Origin: Mytilus trossulus
Taxonomy: Eukaryota > Mollusca > Bivalvia > Mytilida > Mytilidae
NCBI RefSeq assembly: GCF_036588685.1
Contig: NC_086381.1
Span: forward strand, 51,707,431 to 51,771,430
Length of the DNA: 64,000 nt
Reading direction: 5' to 3'
The notes under the pieces were generated by a model. It made no database searches, was not told where the DNA came from, and saw nothing but the letters and a program-made list of their open reading frames with translations. A program made the position numbers and the translations under genes. Shown one piece after another: positions 1-11,076 of this stretch. The number at the start of each line of letters is the position of its first letter. Position 1 is the stretch's first letter.

Positions 1-59
1 CATAAACCAAAGACCATAAATAGTTGAATGACACTCTTAGGTTATACTTATAGGTTAAA

Positions 60-144
60 CAATAGTTGGTCATGTTTTATGAAGATTTAAGCCCAAGGCG
101 AAGCTGAGGGCTTTTAAATCTTCATAAAACATTACCAAGTATTG
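60..144. repeat. Short fold-back (hairpin) repeat
   Basis: Two arms of about 35 bases are near-perfect reverse complements around a short GC-richer loop (left arm begins CAATAGTTGGTCATG, right arm ends ACCAAGTATTG). This is a MITE-type or solo hairpin structure. No target duplication was evident. Confidence 0.7.
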
Positions 145-1031
145 TCTGACCAATTTAGAACATATTCATACTTTCGAGTGACCTTACAAAATTAGACTTT
201 TCCATTGTGATATTCAAACCTTTAAAAGAGTTCACATTTTATAATGAACCAAATGTAAAACATAGGTAATCTTTAGAAAATTTATGAAAATTTGCAAAAT
301 TCAAAATAATTTGTTTTAATGTTTGCTCTTTCATCTTTAAACAGAAAACTTACAACATTTTACCCATGACATCAAGTTTGGAATTTTCACATTTTTCTCG
401 AGGACTATATAACAAGAATTTCTGAAATTTGATGTAAAGAGGGAAAGTCAGCTTTACCGTCTGATGAGTTTTCAATTGCAAAATATGAGATTACAAAAGG
501 AAAGGCTATGGAATTTCTATAAAATTCAATGTTTAGCGTTGAATCATCACAAGGGTACATAATCTTAGAGACATATTTATATATATATGTGTGTCTGATA
601 ATCCTTAAGGAAAACCACAATTACATGTACACATCCGTAAAAATCGAATAACCAACAAAGTTTTATTTATTTCTCCAAGTGATTAGAACAATTTTCCAAC
701 AGTCAATGTAAGTTTTTTTTTTTTTAGAAATTGATTCCTCTAACATATTTTTAAACATGTCTTTTTCATGTTTTTATTGACATTACATGACGAATTTTCT
801 GTAGATTTTGAGTTTTTCTTTGATATACTGTTACCGACTGTTTCGTAGATAATTCCCTTTTCTTGGATACTTCAGTGACCGTGCCGTTTTTTGTATATTA
901 ATTTAAATATATATTATCAGCTATGTTTAGCTGATGTCAAATCATAAAAAAATACAAAATGTTAAGTCTATTAGAAATCTATTTTTGTCACACCGGCCTT
1001 CGACGTAAGTGACGGAAAGCGAGATATATAT
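145..1031. other. AT-rich non-coding stretch
   Basis: Only short random open frames, low-complexity T and AT tracts and no splice-linked coding potential were seen. I see no gene here. Confidence 0.5.
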
Positions 1032-1194
1032 AGATTCTTACATTGATACCAGTGGATTATCGGATTTATCCAATCGAGATAGTTAAATTATCAATTTTAA
1101 AGTCCGAGCCGCCTCGGCGAGTACTTTAAAATTTATAATTTAACTATCGAGATTGGATAAATCCGATAATCCACGAGTTACTATGTAAGAATCT
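1032..1194. repeat. Fold-back element, about 163 bp
   Basis: The outer arms AGATTCTTACAT and ATGTAAGAATCT, and inner arms built on GTGGATTATCGGATTTATCC and its complement, make a long hairpin with a GC-rich loop near 1110. It resembles a non-autonomous DNA transposon (MITE). No convincing target duplication was found. Confidence 0.75.
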
Positions 1195-2213
1195 GTTTCT
1201 CTAATGATTAAAAAGTCATTTTCTTTTTTTGTTAACCGAAAATCCCCTTCGAGTGCCTTTCTCATTGCACGAAGTTGTCAATTTCATTTAGCATATTAAT
1301 CTATTGCAATAAAAATTCATAATTTCAAATAAAATTTGTAGATTTAGCTAACTAAGTCCTTATATTTGTATAAAATAACATTCGTTTATAGTGGAACATT
1401 GTTAAAACAATGAATTAGCTGCAATCAAAATTTGCTTGCTAGTCCCTCTCTGTGATCACAAATAGTTAACTCTGGCTCATTTCCCAATCAATCTATCATG
1501 AAGGGAAGTAATTTCATGCTAATTTTATTCATAGTCTATTTCAAAAATAATAAAAAGTTCTTTATATTGGTATGTAAAAATTTTAAACGTTTCAAATTTA
1601 TGAAATTATATTCGTACATCAATTGTTTTGATACATCAATAACAAAAACTGAAATATATTGCATTGATTCATTTTGTAATTATTCAAAATTATATCAGAA
1701 ACCTAAACATAATTATAAAAAAAATGAACCTGTTAAGGGGAGACAATTCTCGTATAACTTTTTCGAATTGGCACATAATACCACGGAATGTCACTCATCA
1801 TACAAATGGCACATCCATATAATTAATTAACTGCGCAATCGCGCTCCACCTTCAATGATGATTCTGAATTATAAATATAACCAAAAGTTGTTAATCTATA
1901 GATAGTGAAGACTAATGAAAGCTAACCCACTGTAAACATATTTTTTTGCACTTTTTTAAAACTTCCTCAGGAAAAATTCTCTGGTCACTTGACTTTCATA
2001 GCTCAAAATTAACGTTTTTACACAATATTTGAACAAAGTAGTTACAGATTATTCGCTTCTCAAAGTGTAAGACGCAATAAAAATCGTATGCTTGCACAAT
2101 CTTACCGAAATACGGATTTAATTAAGTCCTAAACATTTTGACATTTCTTCGTATATTTTGATCGAAAACCGGTTTAAACAAATCACACGTACGTGTTAAG
2201 ATCCGACTAAATA
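1195..2213. other. Non-coding flank of the Harbinger element
   Basis: The stretch contains an open frame of about 110 codons (1498-1830), but its composition is AT-driven (rich in N, K, I, F, Y), with no recognisable domain and no splice context. I judge it non-coding. Confidence 0.5.
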
Positions 2214-2237
2214 CCTGGGCGAGTTTATTTATCTACT
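2214..2237 (+). repeat. Left TIR of the Harbinger element with target duplication
   Basis: CCT (2214-2216) is followed by the 21-bp terminal repeat at 2217-2237. The repeat matches the complement of 10555-10575 at every base; similarity becomes patchy further inside. Confidence 0.9.
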
Positions 2238-2322
2238 CTATACTTACTCTGGTTATGTTAATGCCTGTGCGCGCGCAGTCTTTTACGTGAACGGAAAACT
2301 CGATACTAGAGTAACTCTCAAC

Positions 2323-4656
2323 ATGGAGGACGAAGTTGACAACAACATGCAATGTTTCATGTTCATACAGAATATGACGGGCCTAGAAAATCTAGCAATG
2401 GCTAGACACACGCAACTGAATAATTTAGCTATAACAATAGCAGCATTGCTCCGTAGACCCCATGTTCCACGGATTACATGCTACGCAGAAACAGTTATTC
2501 CAACATTTGCTCCTGTTGATTTTCAATCTCATTTTAGGATCAGCGCAGAAACATTCGAACAAATATTAGATGTTTTAAAAAACGATCTCGTACCAGATAT
2601 TGAGAGAGGGAAGGAGCCCATTGCACCAGACAAAAAACTTCTTATATTTTTATGTTATATGGCAAATATGGAGTCACATCGTGAAATTGGACACTATTTT
2701 GGTGTATGCAAGGCTTCAGTTTTTAACGTAATCAAGACAGTTGTAAATGCTATATTAAATAATCTCTGTTACGTAAGTTATCAGTCTAACTACAGACTAA
2801 GTATAGCTAGTCATAATAAGTAGATCTATATTATTGTCTAACCAAATTAAATGTACAGTGCTTATATAAATTTCTTTATCAAAAATACAATTTATATCGA
2901 TGGCTCTGTAGAAAGCTTCAAACTTCAAGAAAAATGTTAAAAAAACACCATTTTACTTTGAGCATTATCATTTGCTTATTCTATTCTATCTCCCCGAGTT
3001 TTAGAGGATGCAACACACGGTTGTTCAGCTGCTAATCCCCGCCATCCGAAAACAGACTATAGATTAAAAGGGATATTTTTTTTTTTTGAAAATATAAAAT
3101 ACCACATACGTATTTCAAGGAGTTATACCTATCAATCGGAAGCATCTGGACCAAATAGTTAGGAAAATAGAGAACCAAAAAAAAGCTTTTATAAAAGAAG
3201 GACTCATAACCAAATATATCGAAATAGGAAGCCAATTCCAAGCACTTAGGACATCTACCGTTTACAATCAATGACTTTTCTGGGACCGGTGGCAACATAC
3301 CACTCCCTTTCACAAACAGATAAATGTGGTATTAGGGTTAAAGATTGTATAAGTTCAAAAATTAAATAGTTATGTATGCTACTAGTATTACATATGCAGT
3401 GGCGGATGCAGGAATTTTCGAAAGGGGGGGTGCTAGCCCAGGGCAAAGGGGGGTGCAGGGGGGGTGCAAACATATGTCCCGATTCAAATGCATTGATCGG
3501 CCAAAATAAAGGGGGGGTGCGAACCCCCGGAACCCCCCCTCTGGATCCGCCACTGCATATGTATTATAAAATAAAATTCTTTTTATCTCTCTCTTCAGTT
3601 GATCAAGTGGCCAAATCTCCAAGAACAGGATAGCATAAGTAGAGAATTTCAGCTGAAAAGTGGAATGGTGGGAATCATTGGTGCAATGGACGGCAGTCAT
3701 ATTCGCCTAGCATCATGTCCAAAGGGGGATTCAGACTACATCAATCGAAAAGGCTTTCCGTCCATGCAGTTGCAGGTAATATCATATATGTGCATCATGT
3801 TAGATTTTACCATTTACCTAGAATTTCGATTAGGTGATGTGCAAATTTGAATACCAATGAAAATTATTTAAGGTGACTGAAACATAATTTAACTTAACCC
3901 CATATTTTTTTCAAATCTTACTGCATGTATTAGTGTTTACAATGTGATGAAAAATTCAGAAGCTGTCATGAATTTGTCCGAACTGGGACTCAACTTTGTT
4001 TGGAGAAAAGTATTTTTTCTAGTATATAACAATTTGCAATTCACACGGCGTTTTTAGGTTTTAATGTATTGTGATAAACGAATGTGGCACACATCAACTG
4101 AACGTATTACCTAGTCTTATTCAATTCTCATTCCTATTTTCAGGCTGTTGTGGATCATAATCTTATGTTCCGTGATGTATACGCAGGATGGCCAGGCTGT
4201 ACACATGATGCCCGAGTTTTTAGAAACTCCTCATTATCAGACAGGGCAGAAAATGGGAGAATATTTGGTTGCAACAAATTCCTGATTGCTGACAGTGCAT
4301 ATCCAGTTAAACCCTATTTAATACCTCCATTTAAAGATAATGGACACCTTTCAAACTTGCAAAAGAAGTTCAACAAGGTTATTTCATCTGCAAGACAAGT
4401 AGTTGAAAGGGCATTTGGCCTTTTAAAGGGTCGCTTCAGGCGTCTCCGAGAAGTTACGTCACATGAACCTTCAGCAATTGTTGGCATTATTGTATGTGGA
4501 TGTATACTTCATAATTTGACAATAATTAACCACGAGGACATTGAACAATTTATTGATGACAATCAAGATGGTCACCCCAATGGATTTCAAAATATTTTCA
4601 GAAATGATAATGCTGGAGTTAGAGTAAGGGAAAATCTTATGAGAACACTAGCATAA
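2323..4656 (+). CDS. HARBI1-like: HARBI1-like PIF/Harbinger DDE transposase, three exons, about 379 aa
   Basis: Proposed coding exons are 2323-2772, 3599-3775 and 4144-4656. Both introns are phase 0 with clean sites (ACGTAAGT donor and CTCTTCAG acceptor; CAGGTAAT donor and TTTTCAG acceptor). The spliced product of 379 residues is close to vertebrate HARBI1 (about 350). Exon 1 carries the N-terminal helix-turn-helix region (ETFEQIL ... REIGHYFGVCKASVF). Exon 2 holds the first catalytic Asp in GAMDGSHIRL (about residue 181). Exon 3 holds GWPGCTHDARVF (Asp about 231), LIADSAYP (Asp about 259) and VVERAFGLLKGRFRRL (Glu about 297), so every block of the DDE_4 nuclease fold is present and unbroken. 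I chose the ATG at 2323 over an in-frame GTG at 2287. Known role of the family: cutting and joining transposon ends in the nucleus together with a Myb-like partner, here encoded convergently. No frameshift or stop is seen, so it may be functional. A domesticated host HARBI1 is unlikely because the gene sits inside intact TIRs. Confidence 0.9.
3389..3563 (+). mobile_element. G-rich hAT-like MITE nested in transposase intron 1
   Basis: The terminal inverted repeats are TACATATGCAGTGGCGGAT and its complement. The interior has G runs on one side and C runs on the other. The same CAGTGGCGGATCCAGG-type ends recur at 18652, 19554 and 54983. It lies wholly within the first intron and so does not break the reading frame. 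Confidence 0.8.
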
Positions 4657-5284
4657 GTTTTCTGTGAGACAATATGGGTTTAAAATGTAGAGTTCATTCA
4701 GAATGGCATTAGAAAGTGTTTTTGATTCTGTACGATCATTTTTGAAAATTAATTTTCAAAAAGAAGACAAGCGCTCAAGAACTGTCTCTATAAAATGTGA
4801 CCTTGATGTTTGACAAACATAATAATAATAGTAGATATCCCTTTTGTGACTGAAGCTTTTTTCTGTGCATTTATAATGAAAATCCATCCAGGCAAACTTC
4901 TTTTTTTTTAAAGTTTATTCTGTAAAAACATCTTCAATTTTTATCTCATTTTAGAAATGGTGACTTCTGTGGATAGAAATTTGGAGAGGGTATTTGTAGT
5001 ACCTGTATTACCACCATATCTTCTTTTTAATAAACCAAATGACCTCTGACCTACAAGTCAATACATTTCTGTGTTCTTTTTAATTTAGCTTCCATGGTCG
5101 TCCATCTGTGCAGGTTTCATAAAAATCAATCAAAGAAAACTTGAGTTATGGTGCAGAAAACATAGTAAAATGACAGATGGCCAGAGGAGTCTAAAGTATC
5201 TTTTTTGCACAACAAAACTTATAAGCAAGTATTTGTTGTCAACTGAAGATGTTTTTATTTTTCCAAGTTTATACTAATATAAAT
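4657..5284. other. Transposase 3' flank, no gene seen
   Basis: AT-rich sequence follows the transposase stop, with no ORF of note. Its middle part reads like the degenerate interspersed families seen elsewhere in the window, with phrases about taking bases such as TTTCATAAAAATCAATC. It probably includes the transposase 3' UTR. Confidence 0.4.
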
Positions 5285-5480
5285 AAGATGTGGTACGAGT
5301 GCCAATGAGACCACTATCCATCCAAGACACAATGTAGTTAAGTAAAGCAATTACAGTACGGCCTTCAACATGGAGCCTTGGCTTACACCAAGCAAGCTAA
5401 AAGGGCCCAAAAATGACAAGTGTTAAACAATTCAAACGGGGAAAACCTACGGTCTAATTTATATACTAGTATTGAAAACC
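5285..5480 (+). repeat. Interspersed repeat family R1 (GATGTGG...CCAATGAGAC type)
   Basis: This partial copy begins AGATGTGGTACGAGTGCC and contains ACAGTACGGCCTTCAAC. The family is found at least nine times in this window. The most complete copy is at 45330-45640. It looks like a short retroposon or MITE consensus; its class is not determined here. Confidence 0.8.
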
Positions 5481-5489
5481 AGAAACAAA

Positions 5490-5891
5490 CCAGAGGCTCC
5501 CTGGAGCCTGTATCGCTCACCTGTATTCCCATGAGGTATCATTGGATAACATCCTTAAAAAAAGAAACATTTACACTCCTATAGGTTTGGTTCAGAACCA
5601 CCCAAGGACAATAGCTGCCAAGTTTGGTTCAAATCGTGTCAGCAATTAGATTTTTTTGTGATTTTCCCATAGGGTCCTATGTTAAACTAAGTTTGGCATT
5701 GGCGGCCATCTCGAATGACAAACTGGGTCATCGAACACAAATCTGAAAGAGGACCACCCAAGGACCATTGCTGCCAAGTTTGGTTCAAATTGGCCCAGTG
5801 GTTTCAGAGAAGAAGTCCTTTAAGTGAAATGTTGACGGACGCCAAGTGATGAGAAAAGCTCACATGGCATTTTAGGCCAGGTGAGCTAAAA
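5490..5891 (-). repeat. Interspersed repeat family R2, minus-oriented copy
   Basis: The sequence ends with GGCCAGGTGAGCTAAAA, the reverse complement of the family start seen at 15636, and contains CCCAGTGGTTTCAGAGAAGA. R2 also occurs at 15636-16911 and 49098-50762. Confidence 0.8.
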
Positions 5892-7158
5892 ACATGTATG
5901 AAACACACCAACAAACGACAACCATTGACATAAGGCTCCTTTCTTAGGGCAGGTGCATATAATATGCAGCAGGTTTTGAATGTTTTAACAGGCACCATCT
6001 TTCATCATAACCTGAGACAGTAGTGTAACATTACAACATAAAAAAGACTCACTATAAAAAATTAATTGAAAGAGGCGTAACCATTGGTGGCCTTAGGTCT
6101 TGTACATTTTGGTTGTGTTGTTGTCTCTTAGACATTTCATACTGATCATTTATGCAACTTACATGGATTATATATTTATATATATATATATCTTATAATT
6201 TTCAAGAATAACACAGTAATCATGGAAATGTTTAATCAACAAAATGGAAAAAAAAACACATTTTAACAGTACATAAACATATCTAAAACAAAAGTAAAAA
6301 TTATAACAAAACTTAAATATCCTGTTTTATCAACAATTTCTGCACAACCTCATCTCACCTGCAAATCAAAAATTAACCCAGCCCATAAATATCTGTGAGG
6401 ATCTGAATTTGGTTAAACAAATTTATCAAAGTTTAAAAAACTTAAGCATAGTTAACATTAAAATAATCGCAAAAAAAAAGTCCAGATATCTGAAAAGTAC
6501 CAAATAAACATATTAAAAGAAATATCCAGAGACAATCTTTCTGGTAATAATATTGTGTGCCAATTTTAAAAAGATGCCAGCATTACTTTGACAATTTTAT
6601 GGCAGTTTATAAAACTTTAATTTAAGGGTTAACAAAGAATTTTGTAGCAAAAAAGCACTTTGTCCAGTTATCTGCTAAATTTCAGAAAATTGTGATTTTA
6701 TTTTTTTTAAATTTGAATTTGGACACCATTCTTAATATAGGAAAAGTTTTGTGAATATCCAACAATGTTTAACGAAAACACTTTTTGAAAGTATAAAACT
6801 TTAACATCACAGTAGATTTTTTGATAATCTATCGTCGTTATGTCGCCTTCATGATTTTTCGTTACAGGCGAGACAAAGAGCAAAACATAAAATAAAACTA
6901 AATAAATTCTATCCGACACATACCCTGATTTTTTATCAAGAATAATACAAAAAAAAACAGGAAAAACATTTCAAAAAGCAAATATATAATTTTCGATTTA
7001 ATCCATAAATCTATATTTTTAACCAAAAATAATCTCACTAAAACATATATAGCTTAGCTATGATAGAAGAAACAATTTAAAATCACAGCTCCTTTGCTTT
7101 CGACCGGAAAAATAAAATGAGAACCCTCAATGTCAAAATAATTCAATTTATTTCTGTC
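5892..7158. other. Repeat-rich spacer between the convergent Harbinger genes
   Basis: 5895-6000 is an R1-like fragment (AAACGACAACC ... GGCAGGTGCATAT). 6060-6145 is an R5 fragment (CCATTGGTGGCCTTAGG). The remainder is AT-rich sequence with a TATATA run near 6176. No gene is seen. Confidence 0.5.
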
Positions 7159-10100
7159 CTAATCAGTCTCATCATTTTTACCTTTACCAGAAATTGACTT
7201 TTCATAGAGATCCAGAAATCTATCAAGTTTTTGAAGCTGTTTCTCATTATGATTCTTTATTTCAATTAATGAATCCTGTGCATTATCATTAATTTTTTCA
7301 ATAATGTCATACAGATCACCCCGTTTTCTTTTTTTGGCAGACTTTCCAACAGAATTTTTTCCAGAACAGGATGGTTTAGCAATATTGTTTTCTCCCTCGT
7401 TAGGTTTAGCATGTAATTGAGCTGATGCTCCTTGAAGACCCGAATCATAAGATGCTTGCAGTTTTGTGGAAGCTTTGTTCCCATACAATTCATTAAACTT
7501 GTCATAGTGCTTCCAACTAACAGCATTGTTTCCAGTTTTATTGTTTGCATCAATAACCTCCTTGTAACGTTTTTTCATATTTTTCCATTTGTTTATTATT
7601 TGAGCAACAGAAATTTTTACCCCTTGTTTTTCCATTTTCTTTTGAATTTCATTCCATAGTGTTTCATGAGCCTTGGCACCAACAAATTTCGACTCTATAT
7701 CACTTCTCAAAGTAATCAACAGAACCTCTTCCGACTGTGTCCAGTTGTGAACCTGAAATATCAAAATAATTGTGTCAATCTATCTTCTGCGGTAGAAGTT
7801 TCTTCTTCTATGTCTCCTTCTTTTTGTCATAATTTTGACTTTTTTACAGGCAAGTTTTTTTGATACAACTTCTAAGAATTCTATTTGAGAAACAAATGTT
7901 GTGCTAGATATTTGAATGCCATTGACATTTAATTCCCCCATTGACGAAGAAATAGGAGAAATGTCCTCTGATGGAAAACATTTAGTGGATTCCTCGCTAT
8001 CCCTTGAGTATGAGTACCCCTTTTGGACAAAAGGTTCTATTTCATTGCTATCTAATGATAACACTGAAATGTCAGTCTCTGAAGATGGTGAAATATTTCG
8101 ATAAAATTTTTGCAGAAAAACATCACAATTTTTGTCCATCATTACTTTGTCTTCATAATTGGCCAACAAATTTGGGTCATGTAACTTTTTCTCCTAAAAA
8201 TTAAAAAAAGGTACAAATGAATAAAGAATGTGACCATGGGACACAGATGATGCCCCTGCTTGCATATAATATAAGGGGCATAACTCATGGACAGTAAAAC
8301 TGATGCCACCCAAATTTCAAATTGTACTGTGTTTTGTGGTAATAAGCATTGTGTAAAAGTTTCATAACATTTGGTTGAGGCAAACTAAAGTTGGAGAAAG
8401 GAAACAAATTATGGGAGGTACATTCAAACAGACGGACGGGCGTACATACTGACATAATAAACTTGATGCACCCTTCCTTTAGCTGCGGGGCATACAAAAA
8501 ATAGTGTTAATTGGAAACTTTAAAATAAAAAAATTATCTGTACCAAAATTAAAAGTTGTTTGCCTCTTATTTATTGTGTACAACATTGTTTTGTACAATA
8601 TGACTGATGAAATAACCTAAGGGGGATGGAAAAGACAATATTGTCAGTACTATTTATCTTAATTTTTTACTAATATCAAAACTGACTATCATACTGTTTC
8701 ATTAAGTTTCCAATGCTGATGAATAAAATTAAACATATTTGTAGAAAACACACTCTTTTGCGAGTATTTATTTACCTTTCCAATACTACTACTATTACAA
8801 CTTGCACCACTTGCAGCACTACATTCATTCTCATCTGATATTTTCGCCTCTGGTATTTTCTCATCTGGTATGTTGTTTTTCCCTTCAAAAACCGGTTCTA
8901 ATACCTGCTGCTTTACAGTAGGATCTAAAAATAGACAAAAGACAAACATAAAAAATGTACATGTCTTTCATGTTAACCTTACAATTTTATTATAAGAGCC
9001 TGAGGGCAGCACTTTTGCTTTGGTTTTGCACATTTCTGCATGTTATAATCCTGCTGGCCATGTAATTTCTGGAGATCTTAACATAGTTAATAATTACAAT
9101 TTCAGACAACTTTTGTCTTAGGAGTTTTATTGTTATTGTCTTCTGTAATCAGTTCTATGGTGTCTTACCCTTTTGGCCACACAACATTTGATTTAGGAAA
9201 AAAAGGGAGGGGTAAAAAAATAGATGTTCTGTCTGTGTTTACCCTTATTGCATTTGGTCTCAATTGACCTCTTGGAAGTCAAATGGTTCTTGTCTTGATC
9301 TAAGACATGTTAGCTCTATTTTTTTTTAATTCTTATTACATTTTGAGTGTCCATTTAATTTGGAAAAAGGTTGGTCTATGTTAAAAAAAAATTATTTAAA
9401 AAAAAAATCCAAAATTTAGTGAATAAATTGTGTGAACAAGTAGTTGACAAAAAAATATGAAGTCAGTTTTCCTGCATACATAATAATGTTAAATTTGAAG
9501 GGAAAAAATATTTATTCAAGTGTGCTTAATATAGTGCTTAACATGCATTATACATACCACATTCAGGGTGTTTCAGCATCTGCACTAATTCTTTTGACAT
9601 CCTGCAGCTTTCTATATCCCCTTCAGGATTAGTCAATTGTACCATAATCCTACAAGATAAAAAAAACGATAAAACTTTTTTTCTGGATTGTTTTAAGAAA
9701 GAACAGCAGATTGTACATTAGTACTTTCTTTTCTTGTACAATGTTTCGGGAATTCCGGAATTTAGCAAAACGTAAATCATGGGCAAGGGGTCTAGCGACA
9801 AAAAATGTCCCACAGCAGGTCATGACAGAGCCTTTGGGCCATTATCGGAGAAGGGATAGAAGAAAAGGGGTAGCAGTTCCTAATTCAGTCATCCCTTTTG
9901 AACCCCATGTCTTAATACACTTACTACTAGTTCCCAACCTTCATACTTTTTGTTTGCCTCATCACCAATTTTATTTTATCTAAGAGTAAAACAGTGATTT
10001 CATAGCATTACATAATGTGTGTATTACAGTATGTAAAGTTCGAGCAGTGTGAATTCATAGGTGACAGGGGTCATACAACCGTAACAGGAACACACTGTCT

Positions 10101-10437
10101 CATTTTTGATTTAAAAAAAATCACACTGATATGATAATAGATTTTATCCAAAACAGTATTTCTAATGCACTGGGGGGCAAAATAAAAAATGTGTGTTTAT
10201 CATCTTGTGCAGTTATATAGTAATATAAACAAATATTTCAATAAATACTTTTTACATCCGATCAGAAGATAGTGGAAATACGTGATCAGGGATTGCATGA
10301 TGAAGTTAAAAATAATAAATATTCCACTTCACACGTATTTGATTTTTATCGAGTAAAATCGATAATCTGCAAAGATATTAGCATACTATGCAGATTTTAA
10401 CAACTGCATCTTACATGTTTTCTTCTTCGGACGCCAT
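7159..10437 (-). CDS. Harbinger-encoded Myb/SANT-like DNA-binding protein, multi-exon
   Basis: Proposed exons on the minus strand: 10437-10415 (MASEEEN, donor GTAAGA), 9649-9558, 8924-8776, 8193 to about 7867, and 7752-7159. The junctions of the first four agree in phase (2, 1, 0). The last exon encodes a Myb/SANT trihelix-like domain: NWTQSEEVLLITL, LWNEIQKKM, then IINKWKNMKKRYKEV, followed by a basic KKRKRG stretch and a helical C-terminus (about 197 residues in this exon). In PIF/Harbinger elements such a protein binds the transposon ends and carries the nuclease into the nucleus. The start lies 138 bases inside the right TIR, next to a TGACGTCA motif. The join between exon 4 and the Myb exon is uncertain: both are in the same frame with a single TAG at 7780-7782 between them. 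Either a short in-frame intron removes it (acceptor TTGATATTTCAG is good, donors weak) or it is a nonsense mutation. Reading to TAG gives a polybasic tail (KRRRHRRRNFYRRR). Confidence 0.8.
8215..8505 (-). repeat. Interspersed family R7, minus copy inside a Myb-gene intron
   Basis: The sequence reads in reverse complement as the family at 20560-21455 (TATACACAATGCTTATTACC, CCCCTTA) and lies between Myb exons 3 and 4. It is neutral for coding. Confidence 0.75.
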
Positions 10438-10487
10438 CTTGGAACTCGAGGGATCGTGGTCCAGCGGTGGGTTGAAGAGAGTTAGTC

Positions 10488-10495
10488 GATGACGT
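10488..10495. promoter_or_regulatory. CRE-like palindrome TGACGTCA near the Myb-gene start
   Basis: A perfect 8-base cAMP-response-element-type palindrome lies about 50 bases upstream of the Myb-gene ATG and inside the right end of the transposon. It is a plausible promoter element; function is inferred only from the motif and its position. Confidence 0.4.
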
Positions 10496-10554
10496 CACTC
10501 GAGTGCGTACTCTATGCGTTTAATTTTCACTCGAGTTACTCCGGTACTTACCCT

Positions 10555-10578
10555 AGTAGATAAATAAACTCGCCCCCT
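10555..10578 (-). repeat. Right TIR of the Harbinger element with target duplication
   Basis: The 21-bp terminal repeat (10555-10575, ending AAATAAACTCGCCC) is followed by CCT (10576-10578), which matches the CCT next to the left end. Confidence 0.9.
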
Positions 10579-10625
10579 ATTTCCCGATATGGTCAGGTAA
10601 AATTGCTATTTCATTAACACCTGTT

Positions 10626-11076
10626 ACAAGGGGTACAATCAAAATCACGTGATGGATATACACACACCGGAAGGAACAATCGAGCAGACCGCTTGAAAGG
10701 TAAGTAGTCGTATTTACTTGTTTATATCAATAAAATTTAATAAATAAGGTAGTGCACCGAATGTCGGATACTATCTAGTTTTGAAAAACACAATTATCCT
10801 TGCTGGAAAGCGTCCACTTAATGCTAACACTTCGACACAGTTCCAAAAGTTCACCAGATAACTGTGTCGAAGTGTTTGCAATAACTGCACGCTTTCTATC
10901 AAAAACAATGGTGTATTCTAAAACTACATACTATCCGACATTCGGTGTGCCAACTTATTAATCAAAATTTAATTGATAAAACAAGAAAATGCAACTACTA
11001 ACCTTTCAGACGGCGAGTTCGACTGTAACTTCCGGTGTGTGTATATCCATCACGTGATTTTGATTGTACCCCTTGT
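10626..11076. mobile_element. 451-bp fold-back transposon (MITE), almost entirely palindromic
   Basis: The ends ACAAGGGGTACAATCAAAAT and its complement are followed by matched CACGTGATGGATATACACAC blocks. The arms stay complementary to the centre, where CACTTCGACACAGTT faces AACTGTGTCGAAGTG. GTT flanks both ends (10623-10625 and 11077-11079), a possible 3-bp target duplication. It lies 50 bases outside the Harbinger right end. Confidence 0.85.

Larger units (their letters stand above)
2217..10575 (+). mobile_element. Autonomous PIF/Harbinger DNA transposon, 8.36 kb
   Basis: The ends are perfect 21-bp terminal inverted repeats (2217-2237 and 10555-10575, starting GGGCGAGTTTATTTATCT). They are flanked immediately by the same 3 bases, CCT, at 2214-2216 and 10576-10578, which fits the 3-bp target duplication of PIF/Harbinger elements. 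Removing the element gives the site AAATACCTATTT, nearly palindromic, as known for Harbinger targets. Inside are the two genes typical of the superfamily: a HARBI1-like DDE nuclease on the plus strand starting 106 bases from the left end, and a Myb/SANT protein on the minus strand starting 138 bases from the right end. The genes converge. Smaller repeats (3389-3563, 5285-5891, 8215-8505) are nested in introns and spacer, which explains part of the large size. Confidence 0.9.

Noticed and set aside
1498..1830. Open frame of about 110 codons
   Set aside because: Composition is what AT-rich random sequence gives (N, K, F, Y, I), with no domain, no splice context and no neighbour logic.
3362..3700. 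Overlapping ORFs on both strands around 3400-3600
   Set aside because: They come from the G/C-rich MITE in the transposase intron and from the antisense of exon 2.
7780..7864. Donor at CCTGTAAAA (7847) to join exon 4 to the Myb exon
   Set aside because: A good-looking site, but the resulting phase does not match the Myb exon; only in-frame alternatives with weaker donors fit.
2217..10575. Domesticated host HARBI1 gene
   Set aside because: The nuclease gene lies inside matching TIRs with a target duplication and with its Myb partner, so it is still a transposon gene.
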